From Nectonema munidae (taxonomy: Eukaryota > Nematomorpha > Nectonematoida > Nectonematidae), in assembly GCA_030549495.1 (NCBI GenBank), contig JAUIRK010000511.1, forward strand, positions 479,501-543,500: DNA of 64,000 nt, written 5' to 3'. The position numbers and the translations under genes are program-made. The notes beneath the pieces were generated by a model, which was not told the DNA's origin, made no database searches, and was given only the letters and a program-made list of their open reading frames with translations. Below, piece by piece: positions 48,201 to 61,300 of this stretch (positions are counted from its first letter, which is position 1; each line of letters begins with the position of its first letter).

Positions 48201-49134
48201 AAAGTGGTGCATGGTCAAAACGGCCAAAAACCAAAACGGCCAAAACCAAAACGGCCAAAAACCAAAACAGCCAAAACCAAAACGGCCAAAAACCAAAATG
48301 GCCAAAAACCAAAAACCAAAACGGCAAAAAACTAAACGGCCAAAAACCAAAACCAAAACGGCAAAAAACCAAAATGGTCAAAACCAAAAATCTTCATCGA
48401 GGAGTGTCCTCGTGGAATCGTGAACAATGATATCGTTACATTCATCGAAACAAAGCTCAAAAGCAATAGCACTTTTTCACTTCTACTTTAGTGAATTGCA
48501 TAGCTGATAATGAAAGTTAACATCTAAACAACACAACTTTTAAATTAGCAAAGCAAACAAATTTTACAACTTCTAATGATTGTAATAGTTACCAAACAAT
48601 AAATTTTTTGATATGTCAAGGTATTTTGGATAAAAGGGTAGGCAAATCAATGTACAGGACTCTCTTTTTTCTAAACTAAAATTTACACAATATGTGCTGA
48701 TAACTTTTCTTGTTAAGATACTGACAAAAAAATTGCTACTTTGATTTTTTTAAAAGCTTTGATTTTGAGCACTTGTATTTTTCTATTTTTTATCAAATTT
48801 TTTATTTTGAGATACAGACTTAAATGCTTCATATTGAATTGAAAAAACGCCAAGTATTTTAAGACGTCCATAGTTATGTGTTTGAATTTAACAGTGACTA
48901 AATGTTAGCATTTGACGGAAATGTTAAGGTGTTTGGGTTGGGGCTCGTATAAACACCAGATGTGAGTGAATTTGATAAAAAAAATGACATTTGACTAAAA
49001 TTGGATCAGGAAATTTAATTGAAATTTATCCTTATTTGCCCGAAATCAAACTATTTGACTGGATTCAACTTTTTGTATTAAATTTTTGGTTTTTGGCCGT
49101 TTTGGTTTTTGGCCGTTTTGACCAGGAACCCTTT
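48201..49134. mobile_element. Foldback-like element with tandem-unit terminal inverted repeats
   Basis: The left end begins AAAGTGGTGCATGGTCAAAA; the right end, reverse-complemented, begins AAAGGGTTCCTGGTCAAAA. Both continue into CAAAACGGCCAAAAAC units: about 11 units at the left (48,212-48,390) and two and a half at the right (49,087-49,124). The interior of about 700 bp is AT-rich with no recognisable coding sequence. Inverted ends built of short tandem units, unequal in number, are the hallmark of foldback-type elements. No target duplication was seen, so the outer edges are approximate. Confidence 0.65.
48212..48390 (+). repeat. Tandem array of 15-16-bp CAAAACGGCCAAAAAC units
   Basis: Roughly eleven units with variants CAGCC, TGGCC and GGCAA, plus two short partial units of 6-7 bp. 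It forms the left terminal repeat of the element at 48.2-49.1 kb. Open frames across it on both strands (KPKRPK-like and FGFWPF-like) are by-products of the repeat. Confidence 0.9.
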
Positions 49135-49389
49135 CTGGGCGTTTGTGTGGGTCTTAAACTGATTCAGCATTCTTAATTATACAGACATATACTGATTTGT
49201 AAAAAAAATGCATAACCATATTATCTGTTCAAAGGTCGTTATTGAATCCTTGAGGTCATTTGAAATGCTAATGCCGCTCAATGATCCATTTTAATTATTT
49301 AGCTTATTTTAATTCTGTGTTAGCTTTGTTCAATTAAAATTTATTTTTTTAATTTTAAATAGAATTCAAAAAAGCCTTCTATCTTTAAT
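49135..49389. other. AT-rich spacer
   Basis: No gene or repeat recognised. Confidence 0.35.
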
Positions 49390-49455
49390 ATAATAATCAT
49401 CAGAGCGGTTAGTATGACTTATGGAACAGAATGTCTAACTTTAGAAAAGTAAGAT
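49390..49455 (+). pseudogene. Tiny RTE-like RT fragment
   Basis: The plus frame reads NIIIIRAVSMTYGTECLTLE, matching TSIIRPVMTYGSECWCLR of the copy at 4.7-5.7 kb. At DNA level ATGACTTA-GGA-CAGAATGT is shared (49,414 on, versus 5,261 on). Only this C-terminal piece is left, so the same LINE family has been active at least twice here. Confidence 0.45.
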
Positions 49456-50974
49456 GAAAGAAAGTTTGCCACATCAGAAGTTGCGTTATAATGAAAATCT
49501 CGATCTATATAATGAAGACTTCTCTTTAGTCGCTATAGGGTGTTGTTCACTCTTCAGTATGGACAAATTTGATTTTGTAAATAAGATATACAGAATAGTC
49601 TGGCAAAATGACTTATGCTTTCTACCTTCTCCTTCATATTTGCTCTCTCTCCCCCCGCCTTGGCAGACCAGATAAGCGCAGAATACTGAAATCAATCATT
49701 TAGAGAAGAAGGCTTTGATTTGGCGAAAACTTTTGCAAGGAGAACAAAAATGTGTCACACATATCATATTTTATTACTTTTATGTTAATATATCATCTCT
49801 ATCCCTTCCATGCATATCAGCGTATTTTGTGAGTTTGCAAACAAATGCTATTAATAACTCAAACGTGACATCCATCATTCTTTGATCTTTTCTCTTTGTT
49901 CGAGGGTGAAAGAGTATCATTCTTTGTTATCAATTATAATAACTTTTATAAAATAGAATTCGATTAGTAAAACTGCTCTTTGGATTAGTTAACGATGACT
50001 TTACTAATTCCGTTAGTTATGGCTTTGAATTAATTATGCTGTCTTCACAGATATAAATAAATAATACACCAATTGTATTCAATCTTAGGGGATATGAATT
50101 AATAGCAAACATAGGGAGGAAGTAGAGTGATTTATGCAAAGAGAGATTTAGATGGCGTTAAAAGCAAGATTCATATATTTTTAAATAATGACTTTTCACT
50201 TGCAAGTTGTTTTATAATGATATCCTTAGACCAAATCATTAAACAAATTAATTTTAGAAAAAGTTTTATGAATATTAAAAAAATTTTGTATACTTATTTA
50301 GATGAATTTTCGAATTTTATTTTATTTTATCGAACTCTATATTAGATTTAATAGCGCAACAGTTATCTGCAGTAAGAGATTTTCTATTAATTTTTTTATC
50401 TTTGAAGTTTATTTTGAGATATATGTACTTACTCTTTTAATAATATTAATTTATGTAGTAGAAGTCAAAACTATAATTAAGAATTATTTTTAACTTTTTA
50501 TTAATATTGTTGGTAAGTTGCACTTTTTCTAATTGGTAAACATACATAATTAACTTGCGTCAATTTGGACAAGATCGTTTTGTAATTTATAAATGGAACT
50601 AATTTTTTCTCAGTGAACAATGATGATATGTTAATTATAATATTGTGATGATAAGTTAAATATATATAATAAAGATATTTGATTACATCCATACTGATAT
50701 GTTTTAAAATAAGATTAGAAAGATTCCAAAATTTTTGAAAACTTCCAAAACATCGCGAATTTTTTGAAAATATCCTTTTGGAGTAGAATCATCTGGATTT
50801 TATAGCCGTATTACATCACCTTTTATTTGGTGAAAATTTGGTGCAAAAATTTAAAAGTATTTGAAAACGTTTAACCAAATTTCAATTGTGTTTATTTTTT
50901 AGAAAAATTAAAAAAAAATAATTATATTTATCTCAAATCAAATTTCCATTTACGCAATTTTTTATATTAAAAAA
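49456..50974. other. AT-rich interval, no supported gene
   Basis: Several 60-75-codon frames (for example 49,454-49,675 and 50,127-50,345) carry no domain. No RNA gene or element end was recognised. Confidence 0.35.
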
Positions 50975-51237
50975 ATGGATTTACAAAATTGCCAACCTTT
51001 TGATACTCAAATAGTACCAAATGTGGCGCCGTACTCTGTCTCAGGACCAAAACGATCACATATTCTTTACAACTTGAAATATTTGAATGTAAGTAATAAA
51101 CTTCTTTATTTTTTGAAATTTTTCCTAAGCATCTTTTATACAGCATGGTTTTTTAAATTGGACCTCTAAGCTTTCATCCGTTCCCTTAGATCTTGATAAT
51201 CATTTTCAATACCTTCGCATATTTGAGGCATCTTGAG
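50975..51237 (+). CDS. Speculative two-exon coding start
   Basis: The ATG at 50,975 opens 38 codons (MDLQNCQPFDTQIVPNVAPY, then SVSGPKRSHILYNLKYLN) that end exactly at a strong splice donor, GTAAGTAATA (51,089 on). A pyrimidine-rich acceptor, CATCCGTTCCCTTAG, ends at 51,189. The segment after it reads ILIIIFNTFAYLRHLE in frame and stops at another GTAAAT donor (51,238). Exon 1 is less AT-biased than its flanks. No domain is recognised and no third exon could be followed. It could be the start of a real gene, a decayed gene or chance. Confidence 0.2.
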
Positions 51238-51901
51238 GTAAATCAACTTTCAAACAGAAAAATTTAAAAGTGATAAAAATTGAAAAAATTTTAAACTTTC
51301 ATTACATCCTCCAACTGTAATATTTTGACTGTTCATTTTTCCAAATACAAAAATATTTTTACCGTTTTTTGTTATGTCTGCATTTTGTATTTATAAGTTG
51401 TTATGCCTTTATTATGCATTATTATACACTGTGTTCAAATATTACTTTAGAAATATTTATAATGTGTAGTGTTAAAAAAACTTTGTTCAATAAACATGGG
51501 GGGTTTTTTTGGAAAAACACAAAACCCGAGTTTTTGATGAAAAAGCATGATTCTTTACATCACTGCTTCTAAATGGTAAAGATATAAGGATTCAGGAAAG
51601 ATCTTACTGGGAGGAGAGGGGAGAGAGAGAATTTACATTACTTTTGCAATGAAAAATATTCTTTAATTTTGAAAGTCTTAAACAAATAAGTCGCAATTTT
51701 GTATTTAAATGTTTTTTGGCCTGTGTAACCCCAATTTTTTAATTTGAGTTAATTTTTTTCCTACTATAACATTTGGAGTAGTGGTGTAGCCAAGTGTTTG
51801 AACTAAAAGTGTCAAAAATTTTTAACAAGAGAAAACGCATAATTTACTTCATGGATGGGCACTTGACATACGGATATTTAAAGGAAATATTATCCCCTAA
51901 G
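51238..51901. other. AT-rich DNA with a possible hAT-like left end
   Basis: AGTGGTGTAGCCAAG at 51,780-51,794 matches the left end of the miniature element at 24,865. No matching right end was found beyond the TG tract, so the element may be truncated or the similarity fortuitous. A GA-rich patch lies at about 51,610-51,630. Confidence 0.35.
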
Positions 51902-53857
<1,956 letters not shown>

Positions 53858-54093
53858 ACACACAAACACACACATACAACAACGCATACACATGCACGCA
53901 CACACACATACACGCAAACATACATGCACACACACGCACACACACACGCAAGTACGCACACACACACGCACACACAAACACATGCACACACACACCCACA
54001 CGCACACACACATACGCACACGCATACACACACACACATGCCACACACACACGCAAACACAGACACACACACGCAAACACAGACACACATACA
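53858..54093 (+). repeat. CA-rich degenerate microsatellite
   Basis: About 235 bp of CA repeats interrupted by G, T and C (for example CACACGCAAACACAGACACA, which is repeated at about 54,049-54,086). Frames across it on both strands (Cys/Val and His/Thr) are not genes. It lies 0.9 kb from the 1-kb TG tract and is much more degenerate, so it is probably older. Confidence 0.9.
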
Positions 54094-55275
54094 TATTAAC
54101 AATGATTAGCTTGTCTATGCTAGTGGGTATATTTAGAGTCATTGTAGCATAGCCCAAAGCTCTGCTCTGAATCTTCTTGAAAGTATTTGCTTTTAATTCA
54201 ATCTGGTTTATGTTCTTAACATGCGTATATTAAACTTGCCTAAGAAAGGAATCACCTAAGAAACAAAACAAAATTTATATCAATGTAAAACTATTTCTGC
54301 AATATATCAAATAAACGATCTTTTGATTTGACACAATTGTGTGACATATATGGATCATCTAAAAGAATAAATCTAATTTTGAACTTGATAAGATCCAATG
54401 CGATAAAAGCTTTGAAAATAGGAGCTCTCTTTCTACTTCAGAGATTAGCCAAAAGAAAGTGACTCTGGTTCGATAAATTTAAGTTTATTCTAATAAAAGT
54501 TTGAAGCTTTCTTTTTTTACTTCTTTCAAATGAGATTTTAACAATAAATATCTCTTTCATTTCTTTTCGCCTATGATTATTCATTATCCCAAGAAATGAA
54601 AGAAATTAGTCTTCAAAATTCTGCTTTTATTATTTATTAAAATTAGTTAGCTAATTCATTTTATTGGTTAGATCGTGATTAATTAATAGATTTTATTGAT
54701 TCACCTAAACAACGCTTAAAATAGATATTTTAGAAAATCCTCATTCAACAATATTAACAAAATGACACATATCGATATCCTTTAATCGTGAGTCAATGAA
54801 ATGTCACAGTATTATGTTGTATTCATTTGCAATTTCAAAATATTCTCATTGACATTAAGAAAGAATGGATTCAAGTAGATTTAACAAAAAACCCCAAAAT
54901 ATTTACACATTTATATAACAAAATTTAAAAAAGTAGATACACTATATCATGTGATATAATGCCCAAGATCCAATAATCCTAATTAAACATAAATACATAA
55001 AATAATAATGTCGAAGCAAGTTCAATTGGACATTTCGCCAGGCACAAAAATTTCTTTCTATATTTTTCAATTTCTTAACATCATTAAGGTTAATTAAGCT
55101 ATTTAGGTTATTTGTTTCATTATTTATGTACATATATAATATAAGGTTCACTATTTCTTGCATACTTATTTATTCCTTCAACTTATTTTCCAACCGCACG
55201 GTTCGTTGGAACTTTTTTTTAGACGTTTGCTTGTCAAAATACATTCATTTAAAATACAAAGTGCTCATTTCACGG
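54094..55275. other. AT-rich spacer
   Basis: No gene or repeat recognised. A 73-codon minus frame at 54,942-55,163 has no domain. Confidence 0.35.
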
Positions 55276-55577
55276 CTAAAGAAGGCAACAAGAAGTGGCA
55301 AAATTAAGTTTTAACATTTTTATGGCAAAATTACTATTGATTTATGCAAATTGAGAGCTTTTACTCAATTTTTTGCACAAATATATATCTACAAAATTTT
55401 TCTGTTATGTGAGAAATACCAATATTTGGATAAGATATAGAAAACTTAAAAATCTTTGAAAGTGAATTTGCACCACTACAATGGTATTTTAGTTACCAAG
55501 TAAATAATAAAGGTATGCATTGTTTCAGTAAACATTTAAAGTAGTAGTTAGTGTAATCACTTTTTGTTTTTCAGTGC
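55276..55577 (+). repeat. Dispersed direct repeat, copy 2 (about 300 bp)
   Basis: Homologous to 40,110-40,460 in the same orientation; it starts with GGCAAAATTAAGTTTT and ends with TTTTTCAGTGC. Internal deletions relative to copy 1 are found around the CTACTGCTCAAAATATAG segment. No target duplication was seen at the edges. Confidence 0.75.
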
Positions 55578-56523
55578 TTAGTGAGTGAGTGATACCAAGA
55601 ATTAATTTATTAAGTGAAAAAACAGTAAAAACATCTTAAAATCAATACTGATGATGATAGCAAGGAAAGCAAAGCAAAATGCGTCAAAAAACTTCATCTC
55701 CACCAAATTCTTCACGAAGCTTCCATCAAAGAGGATTATGAAGAAGATGATGATGATGATAAATTGTTGCGGATGTGATGCAGAAACTCGATAGTTTCCA
55801 TGTTCATTTAAATTTTGTGCTGTGAAGCGCGAGAAAAAAGCCATACTCTCTCAGCAATCAACGTGACATTGCTTTTTCAAATCAAATTTCAAATCCTGAT
55901 TCAATCTACTTTTCACTTGCTCCCTCAAAATGAAGATAATTTGTGCCAAAAAATCGCCAAGTACAACTCCTTCTCTCTTAAAATTCGAATGATTGGCTTT
56001 AGTGTGACTAGCCACGATAAATAGGGGCAAGTGGGATGTGTGTGTGTGGATGTGTGGATGTGCCGGTGTGTTATAGAAATAGATTTCATGAAGTTCATTC
56101 GACCTAAATGATTTTTAATTATTTTTTTCGCAAAACTTCAAAAAAAAATTGACACTTTTTGCAAAATTTTCCATATCAACGCTTTTATGGAATGAAGCGA
56201 TATCAAAATTTTGTAGACTATGTATATTGTATATATTTATATATATATATATAATACTAAATGACAATTGCTTCTATAAATAATGTATTTGATTTAAAAA
56301 AAGGATATTGATTATTATTTTTAGTATGCAGGATGACAAAATTCAATATGATATTAAAAATGATAGATCAAATTGTAAAATTTTAAAAAAGGTGCACCCC
56401 TTTTCGACGTTCCTATCACTGAAGACCCAAAACAGTAATGTCGAGAGGGTGACCGGTGACAAACGCATTCTTTCCAATTTTGAAGTCGATTATAGAATTT
56501 GTGGCAAGGTTTTTTGTTTTTTA
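55578..56523. other. Less AT-rich patch, possible decayed exon, no firm gene
   Basis: At about 55,645-55,775 two plus frames are open: one reads TDDDSKESKAKCVKKLHLHQ and ends in an acidic EEDDDDDK run, the other starts MMIARKAKQNASKNFIS. A minus frame is also open there. None has a domain or splice support. A (TG)-rich run lies at about 56,036-56,070 and a TA run near 56,236-56,254. A frame at 56,308-56,676 (+) reads into the SINE, which supplies its last third. Confidence 0.3.
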
Positions 56524-56673
56524 GGGGGCGTGGTAAGGTTGGTTAGGTACTGGGTTTCGAGAACTCAAGGTCTTAGGTTCGATCCCGCATCAAGCCTAAT
56601 TTCTCATAGTTCGATACAAGCGGCGCAATTGTGCCTTCTCGATGAAAACACCCCCAGAGTACCTTTACCTTTG
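56524..56673 (+). repeat. tRNA-derived SINE, well-preserved forward copy
   Basis: The head GGGGGCGTGGTAAGGTTGG is followed by TTAGGTACTGGG, a perfect B-box-like GGTTCGATCCC (56,576-56,586), and the body CATAGTTCGATACAAGCGGC and GTGCCTTCTCGATGAAAACA, ending GTACCTTTACCTTTG. It is the closest match to the copy at 16.46 kb, so the two were probably inserted more recently than the others. Confidence 0.85.
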
Positions 56674-58248
56674 TGATATATTAAAACATTCTTATATATC
56701 TCATTCTACTTAGTAATTTTTTTACTAGCAAAAACATCTTTTCTATCTTTTACATCAATATTCACGACATGGTAAGAAAGATCTTTTTAAAATGAGATTA
56801 AATTTGTATGGCATTCGGAGAAAAATACAAGAATGGTGTAATTGGATACAGGGAGCATGTAAAACAAATTGAAGTTGCTTCAGTGCCTCTAACACAAAAT
56901 CGTAAGATGTTACAATTATTGTACACATATGTATTTCAAAATAAGTTTGCTATATGTGTATAGAACATAGATAATAATCATATATATGTATTTCCCAAAA
57001 CCTAAAAAGTGATTGACACATTTTTTATAAAAAAAATTGTCTCCGCATTTGATTTGATATAAATAAAGAGCGAAGATTTATTTAAAAATTGCTACAAATA
57101 TTTTTGTAATAATTCTGTCTTTGAGTGTTATTGCATTATCGATTGCTAATATTTCTTCGATTTAGAGAAGTTGACATTAAAGTCTTTTCCCATTTTGTTA
57201 TCAATCACGATAATGTTATTTTGGATATTTTCAGAATTGAAAATTTTTAATAAGTTTAGTTAAAACAAAGAATAGCTCTAGTCCGATGTACTAAGAATTG
57301 CAGGTTAACAACTTTTGAGTTTCCTTCAATTTGTGAAAATATATTTTCCAAAATAATATATATTGATTGATAACAAATTCGCTGATATACATATCTTTTA
57401 CACTAAGATTTAATACCGCACAGAAATATAAGCATTAAAATAGTCTGACAAAACATCATATAGTCTGACAGATCATCAATTAATGGATTAATGATCATTT
57501 GATTTTTTTGTTGTCATAATCAATTTAAAAATATTCTGTAAGAATAAAAATGTTTCAAAAGAGAACATTAATATCAATTTAAGCAAGTTGGAAGTCTTAT
57601 TGAAAAAAATATAGACCCATAATTAAATAATGTTTTTAGAGAATAGTTTCTTCGATTCTTTTGGGATATCTAATCTTTGAATAATTTGAAAAATATTGGG
57701 AAAAGCTAGAATAAATTCTAGAGATCATAGAAGTAAGAAAAATTCAGAAGATCAAATGTGCCTGACCATATGTGTTTACAATTTACCCGTTAGCTTAAAA
57801 TGATGCAGACAATAAATTATTTATAATCTTTCTTGTGACATTGGCAGATTTTTGAACGTTTGTTTGTTGCTCTCTGACTGCAAAAGTTATTTAAAGAAAT
57901 TTTTTAATCAATTTGTTGTAAATAATAATGCAATCTAGTCATTGCTAACATGCACACAAACCTTTCTTATTATTCGGAGATCTGGTTTGAAGGAAAACTT
58001 TGTTTGGATCTAGAAATTTAGAATTATAGGGGATCACATTTTGCTTTAAATGAAAGATAAAATGTGTAAATTTATGGCAAAATCTCAAATTGAGTGAATT
58101 TAAACTTTTGGTGCTACAGGAAAATAAGAATATATGAGGAAAGAAAAGATATCGAATCAAAAATACAAGTAATTTGCCAAAGAAAACAATTAAGAATTAA
58201 AAGGTAAGTGAATATGAGCGGAAAGTATTTATGATTGGATAGAAACCC
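56674..58248. other. AT-rich spacer
   Basis: No gene or repeat recognised. A 71-codon minus frame at 57,945-58,160 has no domain. Confidence 0.35.
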
Positions 58249-58312
58249 CTGAAAGCACATTGGGAGGGGACGGTCGCCCCCCCCCCCTCCCCCTCCCAGA
58301 TGTGCGGCCCTG
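58249..58312. mobile_element. hAT-like element right-end fragment
   Basis: CTGAAAGCACATTGGGAGG through CAGATGTGCGGCCCTG is homologous to the right end of the miniature element at 24,865-25,049 and ends in the same hAT-like CTG. The left part is missing. It stops only about 16 bp before the edge of the large minisatellite, so one insertion may have landed at or been cut by the other. Confidence 0.55.
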
Positions 58313-58328
58313 GTAGAAAATGAACGGT

Positions 58329-61300
58329 GCCGGGTCAAAACGCCCGAAACCAAAACGCCTGATACCAAAACGCCCGAAACCAAAACGCCCGATACCAAAA
58401 CGCCCGAAACGAAAACGCCTGATACCAAAACGCCCGAAACCAAAACGCCTGATACCAAAACGTCTGATACCAAAACGCTCGAAACCAAAACGTCTGATAC
58501 AAAAATGTCTGATACCAAAACGCCCGAAACCAAAACACCCGAAACAAAAACGCCTGATACCAAAACGCCCGAAACCAAAACGCCTGATACCAAAACGCCC
58601 GAAACCAAAACGCCCGAAACCAAAACGCCCGAAACCAAAACGCGCGAAACCAAAACGCCTGATACCAAAACACCCGAAACAAAAACGCCTGATACCAAAA
58701 CGCCCGAAACCAAAACGCCTGATACCAAAACGCCCGAAACCAAAACGCCAGAAAACAAAACGCCAGAAAACAAAACGCCTGATACCAAAACGCGCGAAAC
58801 CAAAACGTCTGATACCAAAACGCCTGATACCAAAACGCCCGAAACCAAAACGCCTGATACCAAAACGCCCGAAACCAAAACGCCCGATACCAAAACGCCC
58901 GAAACGAAAACGCCTGATACCAAAACGCCCGAAACCAAAACGCCTGATACCAAAACGCCCGAAACCAAAACGCCCGAAACCAAAACGCCTGATACCAAAA
59001 CGCCCGAAACCAAAACGCCCGAAACCAAAACGCCCGAAACCAAAACGCGCGAAACCAAAACGCCTGATACCAAAACGCCCGAAACCAAAACGCCTGATAC
59101 CAAAACGCCCGAAACCAAAACGCCAGAAAACAAAACGCCAGAAAACAAAACGCCTGATACCAAAACGCGCGAAACCAAAACGTCTGATACCAAAACGCCT
59201 GATACCAAAACGCCCGAAACCAAAACGCCTGATACCAAAACGTCTGATACCAAAACGCCCGAAACCAAAACGGCTGATACCAAAACGCCCGAAACCAAAA
59301 CGCCTGATACCAAAACACCGGAAACCAAAACGGCTGATACCAAAACGCCCGAAACCAAAACGCCCGAAACCAAAACGCCCGAAACCAAAACGCGCGAAAC
59401 CAAAACGCCTGATACCAAAACACCCGAAACCAAAACGCCTGATACCAAAACGCCCGAAACCAAAACGCCTGATACCAAAACACCCGAAACCAAAACGCCA
59501 GAAAACAAAACGCCAGAAAACAAAACGCCTGATACCAAAACGCGCGAAACCAAAACGTCTGATACCAAAACGCCTGATACCAAAACGCCCGAAACCAAAA
59601 CGCCTGATACCAAAACGTCTGATACCAAAACGCCCGAAACCAAAACGGCTGATACCAAAACGCCCGAAACCAAAACGCCTGATACCAAAACACCGGAAAC
59701 CAAAACGGCTGATACCAAAACGCCCGAAACCAAAACGCCTGATACCAAAACGCCCGAAACCAAAACGCCTGATACCAAAACGCCCGAAACCAAAACGTCT
59801 GATACCAAAACGCCCGAAACCAAAACGCGCGAAACCAAAACGCCTGATACCAAAACGCCCGAAACCAAAACGCCTGATACCAAAACGCCCGAAACCAAAA
59901 CGCCTGATACCAAAACGCCCGAAACCAAAACGCCAGAAAACAAAACGCCAGAAAACAAAACGCCTGATACCAAAACGCCCGAAACCAAAACGCCTGATAC
60001 CAAAACGCCCGAAACCAAAACGCCCGAAACCAAAACGCCCGAAACCAAAACGCGCGAAACCAAAACGCCTGATACCAAAACGCCCGAAACCAAAACGCCC
60101 GAAACCAAAACGCGCGAAACCAAAACGCCTGATACCAAAACGCCCGAAACCAAAACGCCCGAAACCAAAACGCCTGAAACCAAAACGCCCGAAACCAAAA
60201 CGCCCGAAACCAAAACGCCTGATACCAAAACACCCGAAACCAAAACGCCTGATACCAAAACGCCCGAAACCAAAACGCCCGAAACCAAAACGCCCGAAAC
60301 CAAAACGCGCGAAACCAAAACGCCTGATACCAAAACACCCGAAACCAAAACGCCTGATACCAAAACGCCCGAAACCAAAACGCCTGATACCAAAACGCCC
60401 GAAACCAAAACGCCAGAAAACAAAACGCCAGAAAACAAAACGCCTGATACCAAAACGCGCGAAACCAAAACGTCTGATACCAAAACGCCTGATACCAAAA
60501 CGCCCGAAACCAAAACGCCTGATACCAAAACGTCTGATACCAAAACGCCCGAAACCAAAACGGCTGATACCAAAACGCCCGAAACCAAAACACCCGAAAC
60601 CAAAACGCCCGAAACCAAAACGCGCGAAACCAAAACGCCTGATACCAAAACACCCGAAACAAAAACGCCCGAAACCAAAACGCCCGAAACCAAAACGCCA
60701 GAAAACAAAACGCCAGAAAACAAAACGCCTGATACCAAAACGCGCGAAACCAAAACGTCTGATACCAAAACGCCAGAAAACAAAACGCCAGAAAACAAAA
60801 CGCCTGATACCAAAACGCGCGAAACCAAAACGCCCGAAACCAAAACGCCTGATACCAAAACGCCTGATACCAAAACGCCCGAAACCAAAACGCCTGATAC
60901 CAAAACGCCCGAAACCAAAACGCCTGATACCAAAACACCCGAAACCAAAACGCGCGAAATCAAAACGCCTGATACCAAAACACCCGAAACAAAAACGCCT
61001 GATACCAAAACGCCCGAAACCAAAACGCCTGATACCAAAACGCCCGAAACCAAAACGCCAGAAAACAAAACGCCAGAAAACAAAACGCCTGATACCAAAA
61101 CGCGCGAAACCAAAACGTCTGATACCAAAACGCCTGATACCAAAACGCCCGAAACCAAAACGCCTGATACCAAAACGCCCGAAACCAAAACGCCCGAAAC
61201 CAAAACGCCCGAAACCAAAACGCGCGAAACCAAAACGCCTGATACCAAAACACCCGAAACAAAAACGCCTGATACCAAAACGCCCGAAACCAAAACGCCT

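Noticed and set aside
48166-48423. Short frames with FGFWPF-like and KPKRPK-like repeats
   Set aside because: They are by-products of the tandem CAAAACGGCC units at the element's left end.
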